A DNA stretch of 64,000 bases from Apiospora phragmitis (taxonomy: Eukaryota > Ascomycota > Sordariomycetes > Amphisphaeriales > Apiosporaceae). The stretch lies in contig JAQQWL010000005.1 of assembly GCA_038363925.1 (NCBI GenBank), forward strand, positions 620,001 through 684,000, read 5' to 3'. This document shows positions 1-12,238 of the stretch, piece after piece (the first letter of the stretch is position 1; the number at the start of each line of letters is the position of its first letter). The notes under the pieces were generated by a model. That model had not been told where the DNA came from. It saw only the letters and a program-made list of their open reading frames with translations, and made no database searches. Made by a program: the position numbers and the translations under genes.

Positions 1-2410
1 CACCTTAATTACATGGTTAGTTGGTTAATACACTTATACAGAAGTTAAAGGGGTTGTTGTTATTTTACTAGTCCGGAGTGCTGGTGTGTCCGGAGGTGTG
101 GTGGGGATGGTAATAACCATGAGCAATATCATGTTTATTCCCTTTCCCATTAAGGCAACTGGGCGGATAGCACCTTTCAAGGTATGAGAGCCTGCACATT
201 CGTACCCGTATACCATCCCATGAAGAAAAGACGAGGGGAATTACGTTCGGCCCCGGGGCCGTAAGGGGTGGGGGTTCACCGACGCAATCGTAGGCCTCGC
301 ATGGAGCGACTCGGTGGGTGCGGCGCATCAAGCAGGGTCGGATTCCCTGCGCGAGCGACCGCGCCAGTATCTTGCTGGCACAGATTACGAAAACGAAGTG
401 GGTTCGCAGGGTTGTAAATCATGAGCGACCGCGATGCGTTCAGAGAGGGTTGGTCAACCTTCCGGCGAATCGGATTCTGGCCTGATCATGCTCAGGGGTT
501 TTGACAGGATCTCCCAGGAAGGATTCATTTAACTACCTTGCTTGCTTACTGCTGTACATACCAAACACCCGTCCCAGGATGACAGTCTCCAAAATGTAAC
601 ACCTGGTACGGTCGTAGCCTCACTGAGACTATCCGGTAGGCTATTGGTTTAAGAAACAGACCACACTGCATAGCAGCGTATCCCGGGCGCTTGTGGAGGG
701 CACATCCTTGTTTTAATAAGTATCATACAATATACACCTCTATATATGGTTTGATTTTGTGCTGGCCGCGGGGCCGGGGAAAGCGCTTACGAGGACTCGC
801 CAGCACAGCAGAGCCAAGGTACTGACGAAGCACATGTGCACGTAGCAAAGACGTGCCAATCTCATCTCGTTTAGGTCTGCCAATGCCGAATAGGATCTTT
901 CGTGCTAGTCCAACACACAGATCCTATACCGGTACCCTTCTGAATTGGACCGAGACCAGGGTTTCCATGGTTCAGCCAGTAGGAACTCTTCGCGATCCGC
1001 TATATGCAGGTTGGAGCGTTGGAGCTGAAGAGAACCATCCCATTTGGACATAACTGGAAGCAAACATTTCTACCTGCCAGATAACTGTGTTATTGAGCAA
1101 TCAGACCTTCCGAATTGGTCGAGACGCATATGTCCGTTTCGTTTCAATGATTGGATGTTGTTTGTGCTGGTTATGATCTAGTGCCGCGATAGGCGTGCTC
1201 GGTCGCGAGCTCGAATTGATGTGATTTGTCATTCACTCCATGCATGCATCTCGAGATGTACTATTGACCAAACCCCGCCCCTCTTTTGAAATGAAAGGTG
1301 TCATCCAAGTTGCCCGGATCCATATCAGCCCAGGGTCTCATACGTTACCCGTTCAGGAGTCAAAGGAGGTTATGATCTAATAATAGCCCATCGACAATTT
1401 GGAGTACCTTCTCTTTCCACGCGCGGTCGGCCAAACGTGAAGCGGCAGCATGGAAGGGCTATACTGCGTAGGGCCGGTTATGTGTAGTCCACACCGTATG
1501 ATACCACCAGTTCGCGAAACTTTAAGCACTAATATGGTCAGGGTAGGAGCAAAGCCTCCCGCGCTGCGTCTTGTTGCGTAAGCGATGCTGCTCGAAACCC
1601 ACCGTGGCTTTAGTTCACACCAGCTCTAGGCATCGTCCTTCAGGGGCAGTGGAAATAGACCCGGGGGTCTCCCCTTTCCTCAGCGGCCTCAGGACACAGT
1701 GTCACGTATTAATTTAAAAAAAAACCATACAGGTTTTCTACAGGCGCCAGACACACGCTACTATGTAGTGTGACCTGTTTCCTGGACCGATAGCGTATCG
1801 GAAAGTTTTAGCGAGGTTACAGTAGTGCAAGGCGATGCGTCTTGGAGACTACTATTGTCGAAACGGTTTTGGTACAGCAGTGAGCGGGCAGTTGAACATA
1901 CCTTCCCCGGGGAACCTGTCAAAACCCCTGAGCCTGACGAGGGAAGATTCGATTCGCCGTAGAGTTGACCAACGTCTCTAAATCCACCCCGGGCGCTTTT
2001 GGTTTCCAATCCCGCCAACGCACTTAGCTTTTTCAACGTGTTCCCGTAAGATACTGGCGATGCCGCTCGCCCTGGAATCCACCCCTGCCTGGTGCGGCGT
2101 CACCCACCGATTCGCTCCAAGCGAGACGTACCCCTACCCCTTACGGTCTCCGGGCTGACGATCGTGATTCCATCTTTTTTCCTTCATTGGATGGAATGCG
2201 GGTACAAGTGAACAAGCGTCAATGTACATCTTGGGGGGTGACATCAGCCAAGTCGTTATGCCACGGGCCAACAATGTGAAAGGAGGATGTTGACTTTCCC
2301 GGCCTGGTGCTGTGCCTTTGAAATCCCAGCGGACTTGCCTGCACGTCCAAGGGACGCTGCCGACTCTTGCGGCCGATCGCACGACCTTTTGCAATCAAGG
2401 GATACATTGT
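1..2410. other. No supported gene
   Basis: No reading frame here has a credible start, recognisable motif or spliceable continuation. The open frames at 34-331 and 1761-2036 are short, mostly start from non-ATG codons and overlap each other on different frames. I see no tandem repeat, tRNA fold or transposon end. It is ordinary intergenic or anciently decayed sequence. Confidence 0.5.
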
Positions 2411-2418
2411 TATGCTGA

Positions 2419-2760
2419 ATGGGCCAACATGACGCGTACTACCGCGAGGTGCAGGGGAAAGGGTTTTGCCTTGTTCCTCTGCCTGAGGATCTCCAAGGGC
2501 AGGGCCTCGAGGCTACCCATTGCCCAGACGTGTGCACGATAGATACGAGGCAAATACACGTGCAAAGGCTTTTGTGGCGCAAGACCTGGAGCCCGGGCAT
2601 GAGTACCTCATCGGCAAGCAGAGGGATTGTATGAGCCAGGCTCCAGCCGAGCTTATAGAGGACGCTGGACTGGAAGTTGCTTTATGGGAATCGGAAGAAT
2701 TGAACAACTATGTTATTGTTAAAGCAAAACAAAGTGCCGTGAGGCCTTTGTATGAACGGG
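2419..2760 (+). pseudogene. Coding-like fragment, family not recognised
   Basis: Two overlapping frames look like pieces of one decayed protein. The first, from about 2419, carries a stretch around YYREVQGKGFCLVPLPEDLQ. The second, from about 2540 to 2760, carries YLIGKQRDCMSQAPAELIED followed by a hydrophilic, Leu/Glu-rich tail. The amino-acid composition is protein-like and the two join if one indel is assumed near 2520. Past 2760 the frame becomes an arbitrary-looking Cys/Gly-rich run. I do not recognise the family. No splice sites clearly repair the junction, so this may also be chance coding potential. Confidence 0.2.
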
Positions 2761-2949
2761 CTGTCCACTGGGTAAGCTGTTCAATTGGGAGTTTTGTGAG
2801 GGGCGTTTGCTTCTACAATCGTGGTGGTTTGGCATGGCGGCGGCAGGGCGTGTTTCTGATAATCCCAATCGATTTGGTTATCTTAGTACTGCATACAACC
2901 CACTTATCCTGTCCGATCCAACTTCCAAATCATATACCACGATAGTGCA

Positions 2950-4150
2950 CTGTGCTTCGTACCTGACGATAGGCATCAAGGCAAGGCTAGCCTATGCGTT
3001 TGCCACAGAGGGGAGGAGAAATGTGGCCTGCAATCGCGGAAGGCCAGCGACGTGGGAATGCGCGCCCAGAGAATCTAGGCTTGAGATACATGCGGTCTCG
3101 TGCAGGGGTAGTTGCCTGTTTCGCCGAAGTAATCGCCTCGGTCGGTCAACTGCGTAGTAGATGCATCTGGCGCAGGGACACGGGGCGCTAGAGGGATGGA
3201 TCGAGTCAAGGATGCGGGCCCAACGCGCCTCCCTCGCGCCGCCACTCGCCATCTCTGGAATGGGCCGAGCTTGGGCCTGTCAGCCCTGTCCAGGTATCTG
3301 CGCGTGCACACCGAACACGATGTTGTGTTGGGTACTTCGCTCCGCCGTGGGGCCTGACCGAATCGAGGGGCGGGACTTCCAGACGGTATGTGACCGTTTT
3401 GCCTAGTGCACGTCTCTGGGGCGCATTCCCCGCCACGTTGTGGCTAGAGAGGGCCAACAGCAAAGCACAGATCGTGGCGGGACCCAATGCTGTCGCAAGC
3501 TGCTGCGCTCAATCTGCTCTCGGTTTTGTCAGTGTGCATGTATGGCTTGCTGGTCATCATGAAGAATGTCATCGCAGTGAGACCGCGGATCTGCACTAAG
3601 TAGCACAAACGGCAGCGAATGCTCTTGGCGGCCTACAGACCACCTCCACTCTGGCGCCCCTTGCTTGCCTTGTGGTTGCCTACTTAGTCCAGTCGCCTCG
3701 GAGAAGCGAACCACATCGACCGTAAGAGCCGCATCCCACCTTCTCAAAAGTCTTCCTTCTCCCACTGATCCTGGCCAAAGACTTCGTTCCTTTATGAAGC
3801 TACCAGTGCCGAAGATACTAGACGTGTTGTATTCATTTTGTATGCTAGGTGAGTATTTGCACGGAAAACCCTCCCCACTTAAACCCACTGCTCACTGGCC
3901 CGCTCATTTATCACCCCAAAACCCGCGTTTTAGCTGCCGCCTATGCCATATTTTGCTTCACAGTCGCGGTGTTTAACTGACGCTTTAGAACTGCTTCGCC
4001 CTGAAGATCAACGGAGAGTTGATCGCAGCTTGTAGCCGCACATATATCTGCAACTCCTCTGCTTTCGACATAATTGGACAAGCACTGTTTTTTGGCGGTC
4101 CTCAGTCGACTAAACTAGCCCTTAATTCTTAATCGAGTGTGCTTTTGTCA
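2950..4150. other. No supported gene
   Basis: Several overlapping open frames exist on both strands between 2992 and 3976, but none has family-like sequence, and the GC-rich segment at 3160-3420 keeps all frames open by composition. Nothing here is supportable as a gene, RNA or repeat. Confidence 0.45.
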
Positions 4151-4152
4151 CC

Positions 4153-6012
4153 TTGGACTGCGCCAAGCCCGAACCAAAAATGCCTGACCAATGGGGGTTT
4201 GTCCAAAAACATGCTCCCATTCGAGATGATCGGCTGGGTGTTTCTGATGATCCAAACGAGGCTGGCTATGTACCACAGCTCAAGACCCGTCCAATCGATC
4301 ACCTCCAACTGGTCGCTGAAGTAAAGGGCATCTACGCTGGCTTAGTCATGGTCGAATCGAAGTGTATCGAGGTGGACAGCGCGCAAAACACCCAAAAGGA
4401 TGCTAAGCTGAATAATGAGCAATGGGGGGGCCCTCATAGCTCTGCATCGGACCTTACTTCATGAGCATCACGACTTCTTCTTAGCCTCTCAGCATCCGAT
4501 TGCCAGCTCGTCGTTAAAAAGACTTGGGGCAAAGTACTACATGCCTGACAAGATGTGGAAGCACGGGATTCACGCCTTCCTAGAGTTGCTAAGGCATCGC
4601 TTACCCGCCTCCCTAGAGCACATGTTAACGTTCATCTACCTCGCCTACTCTATAATGGCACTGTTATATGAGACAGTGCCTGTATTTGAAGCGACTTGGA
4701 TGGAATGCTTGGGTGATATTGCCCGGTACAGAATGGTGATCGAAGACGACGAAATCCGCGATCGAGAAGTCTGGACTGCTGTTTCGAGAGCTTGGTACTC
4801 GAAAGCCTTGGATGTCGTCCCGGGAACTGGACGTTTATATCACCACCTGGCTATTCTGGCACGCCCGAACGTACTCCAGCAACTCTTCTTCTACTCGAAA
4901 GCTCTTTCTGCCCCGGATCCTTTTTCTGACGCTTTGGAATCCATCATGACTCTTTTCGATCCATTGCTGGGTTCTACCAGCTAACAATCTCGTTTATTAC
5001 CTATCGACTTCGCTTATGTCAAGGCCCATGGCCTACTATTCACCGGCAAGACTAGCAGCGAATACGAACCAGTAGTAGCCGAGTTTATTAATAATCTCGA
5101 TAACCACATCAGTAGAACGACTCGAAGATGGATGGAATACGGGTTAGTTATCTAAATCCCCCGAGACTGTCCTCCGCGCTAACTATATAGGTACTTCATT
5201 ATAATCTCGAACTGCTTTGCCTTGCTTTCATAGGGTAAAGACAGCTTTATTTACTAGACTATTCGACCGCGGCGGGTACATGACAAAAACGATACCGAGG
5301 AAAAATATAATACCAGGACAATTCCCGACCCGAACAACGATGAGAATGCGAAGGTGCTGGAGAAAGCACGCCATCTTGCCGAGGGGATATATAGTAAAGT
5401 TCTCCCTCGGTTTGCTGATCCCAATATTTTACCTTTCCTACATTTAACTTTAGTATTCTACCGGTTTATAATTTTATATCCCTCGGCTATGGAACTTCTG
5501 GAGGCGATATTCCCTGGAAGATGGTCTCGATGCTTCTGAACTACCTTCTCCTATCTTGCCGGGATTATGAAAGGATCTAAAGTAGCAAGTTCCCGCGGCC
5601 CGTCAAATAGTTGCCCCGGCCTCTTCTAGAAGATTTTGCTCTAAGAGGCCTGTTGTGGGCTGAAAAGTATTTCCCATCGGACTGGTTTTCAAACGACAAG
5701 ATTGGCGATGATGAGAAATACTTCGAAGTCGCATCCATGACAGACGAGCGAAAAGAGCGAATCATTTGGTTGGCTGTTTACATTGCGCGTTAAGGGAAAG
5801 GGCAATGGCTAATCTACGACGACAAGCTCCACCAGTTCTCAGTTCCTTCTCGATTCGAGCAGGAGGTCGATATCAACATGGACTTTGATACCGAGATGGC
5901 GCCCGTTTCGGAAGCAGATACGCTATCGCAAGCTTCTACACTAGCCCTGTCCTCTTCCGGCGACAAAGCTATTGACGAGGCGGAGAAAGATGAGGACATG
6001 CCTGATCGATGA
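4153..6012 (+). pseudogene. Est1-type DNA/RNA-binding domain protein, decayed
   Basis: The reading matches the filamentous-fungal family of Est1-type DNA/RNA-binding domain proteins, related to the telomerase/NMD factor fold of Est1, Ebs1 and SMG7. The match runs from an ATG at 4153 to a stop at 6010-6012. Recognisable blocks are VKGIYAGLVMVESKCIEVD (about 4321), the LEHMLTFIYLAYS and REVWTAVSRAWYSKA helices (4620-4820), TGRLYHHLAILARPN (4840) and the C-terminal EKYFPSDWFSNDKIGDDEKY block (about 5665). A 48-nt intron at 5143-5190 with a CTAAC branch fits the frame. The gene is broken by a frame change in the G run at 4425-4431, in-frame stops at 4982-4984 and after the 5191 exon, further frame changes near 5230 and 5560, and a TAA near 5792. 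Total length (about 600 codons) is close to a full gene. A functional paralogue elsewhere is likely. Family assignment is from recalled pattern. Confidence 0.72.
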
Positions 6013-7066
6013 TTTCATGACAGAACCGCCTATCATCCGCCAGTGAACGAATGATTACGTTGATACACCGCACGTCTCTGTTCGGGATTTTGGGCTACCA
6101 AAAGTCCCGAGGCGTCTGGTATCACGCCATGTCGAGCTGCTTTCAGCTTGTGCCGATGATCCACACCCTCATCATGCAGTGCACTGCTGCAGAGCTCGCC
6201 CGCTACCGAAGCACAGCAACACGGCAACCAGAGCTAGTAGGCTCGCAGCCTATCGGCCGGAGCAGCCATGAAGGCAACCCCAAGTTGTCCTTTCGACGTG
6301 AAAACGCGAATGGCCGGGCTGTTTGGACAATAGCCTGGCTGGTCAGAAACTGCGCAAACAGTGGCGTAGGACGTTTTCGGTGGTCATGTCGTCAGCGTCA
6401 GGCAGCGGTATAGTATCCTACTCATCAGATACAACTTGGCACGTGGTTATTGGGAAGCGGAGAAGTCGTCAAGCAATGCAATCTTTGTGGGAGAACGATG
6501 GCAAAAGGTTCAAGGGAGGTCGGATCAAGTAGCTACAAAGGCATTGGGTGATCTGACGAGGAATGAGGCGGCTGAAGAGATCGTCTTGTCAATCATCTAT
6601 TTACCTACCTAAAAGCCCTGGCCAGGAGTTTGGGACCCAATGTATATAATGTTTGTTAACAGAATATGTGAGTTTTCTAAGCTGCAGAGTTATTTATAAG
6701 AGCGGTTTGTTTTCTGAATACCAGCTCGTCATGTTGCGTGGAGTTTAGCTCCTACTTTGCCCTGGGTCAATAGTAGCCAGCAGCCAAGGCGTCGCGCAAG
6801 GCGGTCGCCAAGGTTGGAACTGTCCGTAAAGAATCTCAAGGAAACACGTCAGGACATTGCGCAGCCCCTGGGTGCTGCGGGGATTTTCCATGGCGATCCA
6901 AACAAAAGACCTTGTTACTCAGCCATGTGATATGCCCGTGCAAGTGGTGAATACAATTGCTGACCAGAAACATAGTGAACATGTGAGACTCTATGGCCCA
7001 GCTCAAAGTGGTAAGCCGTTTTCGTTCCCATCGGGCATTCCATGTTTCGAACCTTAATTCCGGTAA
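6013..7066. other. No supported gene
   Basis: The open frames at 6051-6413 and 6323-6532 are low quality and lack motifs. There are no repeats or RNA signals that I can support. The sequence separates the Est1-type pseudogene from the 3' end of the C2H2 gene on the other strand. Confidence 0.45.
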
Positions 7067-8280
7067 TTATAGTACAAAAGCTACAAAGGTAAGACCTCGT
7101 AAATCGGTATCGCAGTATACGTATTTAGCATAACCTAAAACCGTGCGGCGTGTACTATGAAGCGCGGGCGGATTCGAGGCCTGTGCGACGAGGCTCGACG
7201 TGGTAAAACTGTGATCGGTGTAGGCTGATGTCTCCTTGTGGAGCGTGGCGAAGTCACGGTGCGCCCGGCCTCGCCGTCTGCGGCCACGGTTTGGCCCGTC
7301 TGGCCTTTGCGAAAGGACATCGCGGAGGAGGGGGTCATCTTTGTCTTTATCGACGTGATGTACCAGGACATGCCTAAAGAGGATTTCGTGTTAGTATTCG
7401 TTGCCTCCTCCCCCGATGCGACAGACTCCAAGGAGCCACTTATCCATCCATCCGTCAAGACGTACCTCTGCAGATTGTCCGGCCGGGGGTATTTGTGTTC
7501 GCGATCAGGGCAGAACGGACACACATACCCCGGCGACTCACGAACCAAACCATGCCGTATCATCTCGTTTTTCCGCTTGAACCCCTTTCCGCCCTCGCTT
7601 CGGGGACATCCCTTGACGGCGCAGTAGTGGGGCTGCGCCGAGGAGTGGACGTTGGCGTGGGAGTTGAGCGAGTACTGCGTCTGGAACGGGACCGCGTTGC
7701 AGCCGGCGAACTTGCAGACAAAGGGTTCTGTTAAATCGCCATATTGTCGATGCTCATTCGGTCTGTGATGGAATTTGCAGGGGAGAGGTCTGCTGGTCCG
7801 AGATGTTCGACCTTTAACCGTTATTGCGACTGGATTTGGAGCCATAACGCTGCCTGTTGCCAGTGCTGCTTGGTAGCAGCGCGTACAGACTGAGCATTGG
7901 CAGGGAGTGTGCGTAGTTGGGCAACACCGGAGGCGAAGCATGCGAGTTGCACGTTGCTGGCATGGAGCGAGCGGAAGATTAAGGAAGAACGGAGTCAGAG
8001 GGTCATGCTCTATGGCATGCTCCTTTCCAGTTATACCAGTATTCTCGCCGAGCTGTTCTCCAAGTTGGGATCTGATGAGAAGTAACGAAGCGTAGCAATT
8101 GGTCTCCAATTAGGGAGAATCGATAGGCGGTAGGTCACTATGCATACTGGGAGCAGGTAACTGCGTGACTGGATACTTCGCATCGCTCGGATACCGTAAC
8201 ACTTGGCTCCATAGTTGAAGCGCGTAGTGCAGGAGGACAAGTCTTGCGTCGCTTTGGAAGTGCAAGGAGACATCGGAGGC
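7067..8280 (-). pseudogene. C2H2 zinc-finger protein gene, probably disrupted
   Basis: On the minus strand a fungal C2H2 protein is clear. Finger 1 starts FVCKFAGC, finger 2 starts HYCAVKGC, and finger 3 is YVCPFC..DNLQRH. A 92-nt intron at 7374-7465 (donor GTACGT, acceptor TTTAG) joins LQR to HVLVHHVDKDKDD, restoring the third finger's second histidine and a basic tail (NRGRRRRGR). The stop is TAA at 7067-7069. Two things look wrong. The spacing in finger 2 puts Arg (HGLVR) where a second zinc-binding His is expected. Family-like sequence (LQLWSQVLRYPSDAKYPVTQ) also continues upstream in frame past a TAA at 8110-8112. If translation instead starts at the ATG at 7845 the upstream damage would not matter. 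It is probably a DNA-binding regulator or its remnant. No closer function can be assigned. Confidence 0.6.
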
Positions 8281-11200
8281 GCCAGCACCGGTTTAGGCCC
8301 TTGCAATACGGTCGCACTCCGAAGGGGCAGCGGATAAGGCGGTTGTTGTTGCTGGCGTAGACTCGCGGTGCGGTCGGCGTTTTGTGACGAGAACGTCTCT
8401 TGAGGTAGAAGCTCCCCTTTCGCTCGGTTTCTCAACATCGTGCGGCTCGTTGGGGGCCGGGGCCTACACTGCGGACCAAGCGCTATCAGCGGGGGCCTTG
8501 ATATTGACAGCGGGTGGTAAAATCGGGCGCGATTTCGGAGACATTACTGGACTGTTCGTTTGTTCGTCTATCGCTAGGTCGCTCGATGCCGAAATTGAGC
8601 TACAGCTCGCTTCCTCTCTTCTCATTCTTCTCCCCTCTCTTCTCCGCCATCCCTATCGGCGATGCCAGGGGCCAACTTCCTGCCTCAAAGGCAATATCCG
8701 GCCGCTTTCCGCCGTCTATGTACTGCAGGCGGAGGTGAAGGCAAGTGGTTGGATTTCGGATGGGCGGGCTATTAGCGTTCGACCCTTCTTTTTCGAGCCA
8801 CTCGCTATCCATCATTCTTGACTGCTGCTAGCCGGCATTTTGAAGCATCCGAAAAGGGGGCTGCACAAGAATCGGAACGTGTGACTGAGATAGGAAAAGT
8901 AGCAGAGAAAAGTACTAAAGCCCTGCTAATATAGTACCGGTGGGTAAAGATAACGTCCCTCTGCCCTGATCTTGAAGGAGGACGGCAAAGGTAGCTGACA
9001 GGATCACCGAGAGTATGTTCTCTAAAGAAAATATTGGCAAGTCGTAAGCTCTATCTGAGTCGGACGTGTTGTATGCTTCTGATAAATCAGGCGCTTTCAC
9101 GTGGCGGTTAGAGCGTGAAGATTGATGATCCCTGGGCGCAATGCCACAGCATCTGGCCTTTCACTGAATTTGAAAAGGGATGTAGAAGAGAAGAGTACTC
9201 TACATGGAAGGGACTACTTTGTTCCTGGCAACCTTTCCCATGCGGCTTTGCTCGGGGCAGCCAATAGGAAATATGCCGCGCTACCCGTCACTGCTATGCC
9301 AGTAGCCTGGGATTAGAAGGCTGACCTTGCTTGCCCACCTAGTTTGCCTCGGGGCCTGTGGTCTTGCCTCTGTCGACAAGCCTGAACGAACTCCCCCATC
9401 GCCAGCTGAAGCATTGCTGGCCTCTGCCTGCCCTAACACCCGAGCCCCTCTGCCCATCCTCTTATTTTTGGATGTTTTGTCGGCGCCTCTCCGCATCAAT
9501 TTTCCTCCGCCCACTCATTCCTGCTTCCCTAGCCGCTACCCGCAATCCACTATGGATTTATTTTTGAAGTGGCCTACCTATTTCGTTAACCTCCAATCTA
9601 TTCGGAGTCCTCCTTAGCTTGGATGCTCCCCACGGTGTAGCTCCCTGTTCGAAAAGTCCAAGGCCAGTGTATTTGGCAATTCTTTTGACTGGCACGGTCC
9701 AAGGTGCTAGTATCACTCGGATCGATGAACTCTGGAATGGGCTGTCGATGTATGGCTGTTTCTATCGACCCTGATCGCTCCGTTACATCTTATCAAAATT
9801 ACTATCCACCGAATAAATCATTTCCGAGCACATCAGGTACCACCGAGCGGTCTTACGAAAACGCAGCGCCTCTTATCTATCCGATTGATATAGTTACCGC
9901 GCCCACAATGGCTCTTTCTGCTCGTCACCTTCATTGGGATGACCCTGGGAAGAGACTCGATTCTAAGACTTTATGCCTTGACCTCATACGTGGGATCAAG
10001 AAGTATATTCGGGACGACAGAGGGGAGAGTACGATCGACCGGCAGATAGGGAACATCATAAACTGGGACTAGCGGTCTGGCTACAACAAACATTTTCCTA
10101 TAATAAATATTTCTTTCGGCTTGCCTTCCCCCATATTGCTTTGCCTTTGAGCGGGGCGCTGCTGTAGGAAGTGTACTATCTTTGGTGGAGTGATACATAG
10201 TTCCTTTGCCAATCGCCCATAGGAAAACAAAAGGAGGATAGAAAAGGCAACTATCCAAAAGAGGAGGACCCATAGCATCGTAATGAACGACTGATCCCAT
10301 CCCCACCACCGTTATCACCGGATACAGAAAGAGGTGAGGCGAAGAAGAAAAAGACGCCAGAGCCACGAGCTCGGCTAACAAATGTAGCGAAGCACGTCTG
10401 CCATGTCTAACAAGACCAATTCCTTTACGTCAACGCCGACTCGCTGAACCGGTAACGCCATGCCGACACAAAGAGGCGCGCCTCATCACCACCCAGGTGC
10501 TGTACGCCTAGGCCTTTACCGCAGCGCCGTCACAATCGTCGTGGGCGAGGCCGAACGCTCCGTCTGTCGGTTGGGTCACTTCTTCGGCTCTGGCTTGCAC
10601 GGGTGGTGGGCCAACCGAACGCTCGGTAGCGACGATGCCAGTGTGCCCCAGGGGACGATGGACTCGTATTATCTCGAGCAGCCATCATTGCCGGCACTGC
10701 ACGGCCAGCTCAGCGGCCAGCTCCTTAGCTGAGCGCGACAGTCAGCGAAGGCGATGCTCTTGGCTCCGGCGAGTCTTGCCGGGTCGATGGCAGAAGGTTT
10801 AGGCGACGGCTGTATGCTTCTCGGCTTCTTTGGTCTACTAAAATAGATCGTTAGCTTGGCATGATGTTTTGGCTAAACAGCATATGCAAAGATGCAATGC
10901 CTCGTGCTTATTCCTCAGGTGCCCAAAGGTATACCACTGCTCCTTCAGAAACAAGTTAACAAAGTGAAAGAACTCCCCTCTTCGAGGTTTCTATCCTATA
11001 TCTTGTCGCCGTTAAGCGCAATGTGCTCGTGTGTCATTTTATTGTACCTTTCCGTTTCTTTGCCGAGGCGTGGTAACGTCTTATTCTAGCGATCAAATGG
11101 TTCCCGCAAGCGTTGCATACTCCGCCTAAACACCGCTGTATTGATTCATTCTTGGCCCATCAGCTTAGGAATCTGCAACGCGAAGCGGCGGAATACGCTA

Positions 11201-12140
11201 TTCTAAGCATCCCCACGCGTTATACGATCGTCGACGCTTTTACTGGTTGTCCAATGAGCCAAGGATCAGCCCCTATTCGATTTCGAGAGCCGAGATTACC
11301 AGATTTTTCACATCATGTCGTCTTTCCATTTTCAGTAATCCACGAGGCCTGCTTATACTAGGCATCCTGGCCGTGCCATTTAATGTCGATAGTCTGTGGA
11401 GAGGCAGCATTGTCGTCAAGTCCACATGGGCACAACAGACTAGTTGAAATCGAAGAAGTTCCCGTATCGTTGTAACCAAGCTTCTTGGAATTCACAGCTA
11501 TACTCTGTACTCGCTTCCCTGCTGCTGCTGCGAATCATCTAGCACGCAAACCCGAGGGAGTGGTTAGGGGAGTTCCTGTAGAAAACTGCGGGAATTGGGA
11601 CGTGTGCTGAAAGAACTTGCTTTCACACTGCAAATCTTCGCGCTAACATACATAAAACGCACTTACGATACCTTCCATTAGAATCCGTAGTCTGGGGGAG
11701 GATGGTCGAAGGGAAGAGGTACTGATCGGCCGAACGCGCTGGAACCCCTTTTTCTCATATATTCTGCTTATCACTTCAAGTGATGCCATGGGACCCTAGT
11801 TGCCATGAGGAAATGGATGCCTATTTAAGGTCGTTAGTTTTGGGCGGCAAACATGGCAGCATGAATCGTTTTTATCCCGTCACCCTCATGACCCGTCAAC
11901 CTTGCCCAGTGTTCTAGTGACGAGCTATTTGGTACGGACTAGAGTGCTCATGTCCCATGGCTGGTGGTTACTATGCACAAGCAAGGATCCGCCTCCAAGC
12001 TACTTGTGGATCTTTCTGATAAGTGTTGTGGTATTGCTCGGACAAGGTGCCCGTAAAAGCGTATTAGTGGAACGGATAATGTACCTAATAGGCAGCGAAG
12101 GGGACGTTGCCCACATGTAGCTTAGCCCATCTGGAGATAC
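8281..12140. other. Long stretch without a supported gene
   Basis: Open frames at 8384-8821, 9327-9617, 9704-10072, 9971-10381 (-) and 10460-10732 were examined. None has a family motif, and several begin at non-ATG codons. The 9704-10072 frame (ATG at 9726) has protein-like composition but no recognisable domain. No tRNA, tandem repeat or transposon terminus was seen. Confidence 0.4.
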
Positions 12141-12144
12141 GTTG

Positions 12145-12152
12145 TATAAAAG
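12145..12152 (+). promoter_or_regulatory. TATA-like box
   Basis: TATAAAAG lies 87-94 bases before the ATG of the C2H2 gene at 12239 and is followed by a pyrimidine-rich leader (CTTTCTTCAGTCTTTCC), the usual layout of a fungal core promoter. Confidence 0.45.
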
Positions 12153-12238
12153 TAAGCCTCAGATCCGTCTGCTTTCTTCAGTCTTTCCACAACCTCCCAC
12201 CCTCGATCTCCAACACAGTCGCTCCGTTGGTGCCGAAA

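Noticed and set aside
8384..8821. 145-codon ORF
   Set aside because: Arbitrary composition, overlaps other frames of the same length on both strands, and no motif.
9704..10072. 122-codon ORF
   Set aside because: Starts from a non-ATG codon (first ATG 9726) and has no domain, neighbour logic or conserved-looking block.
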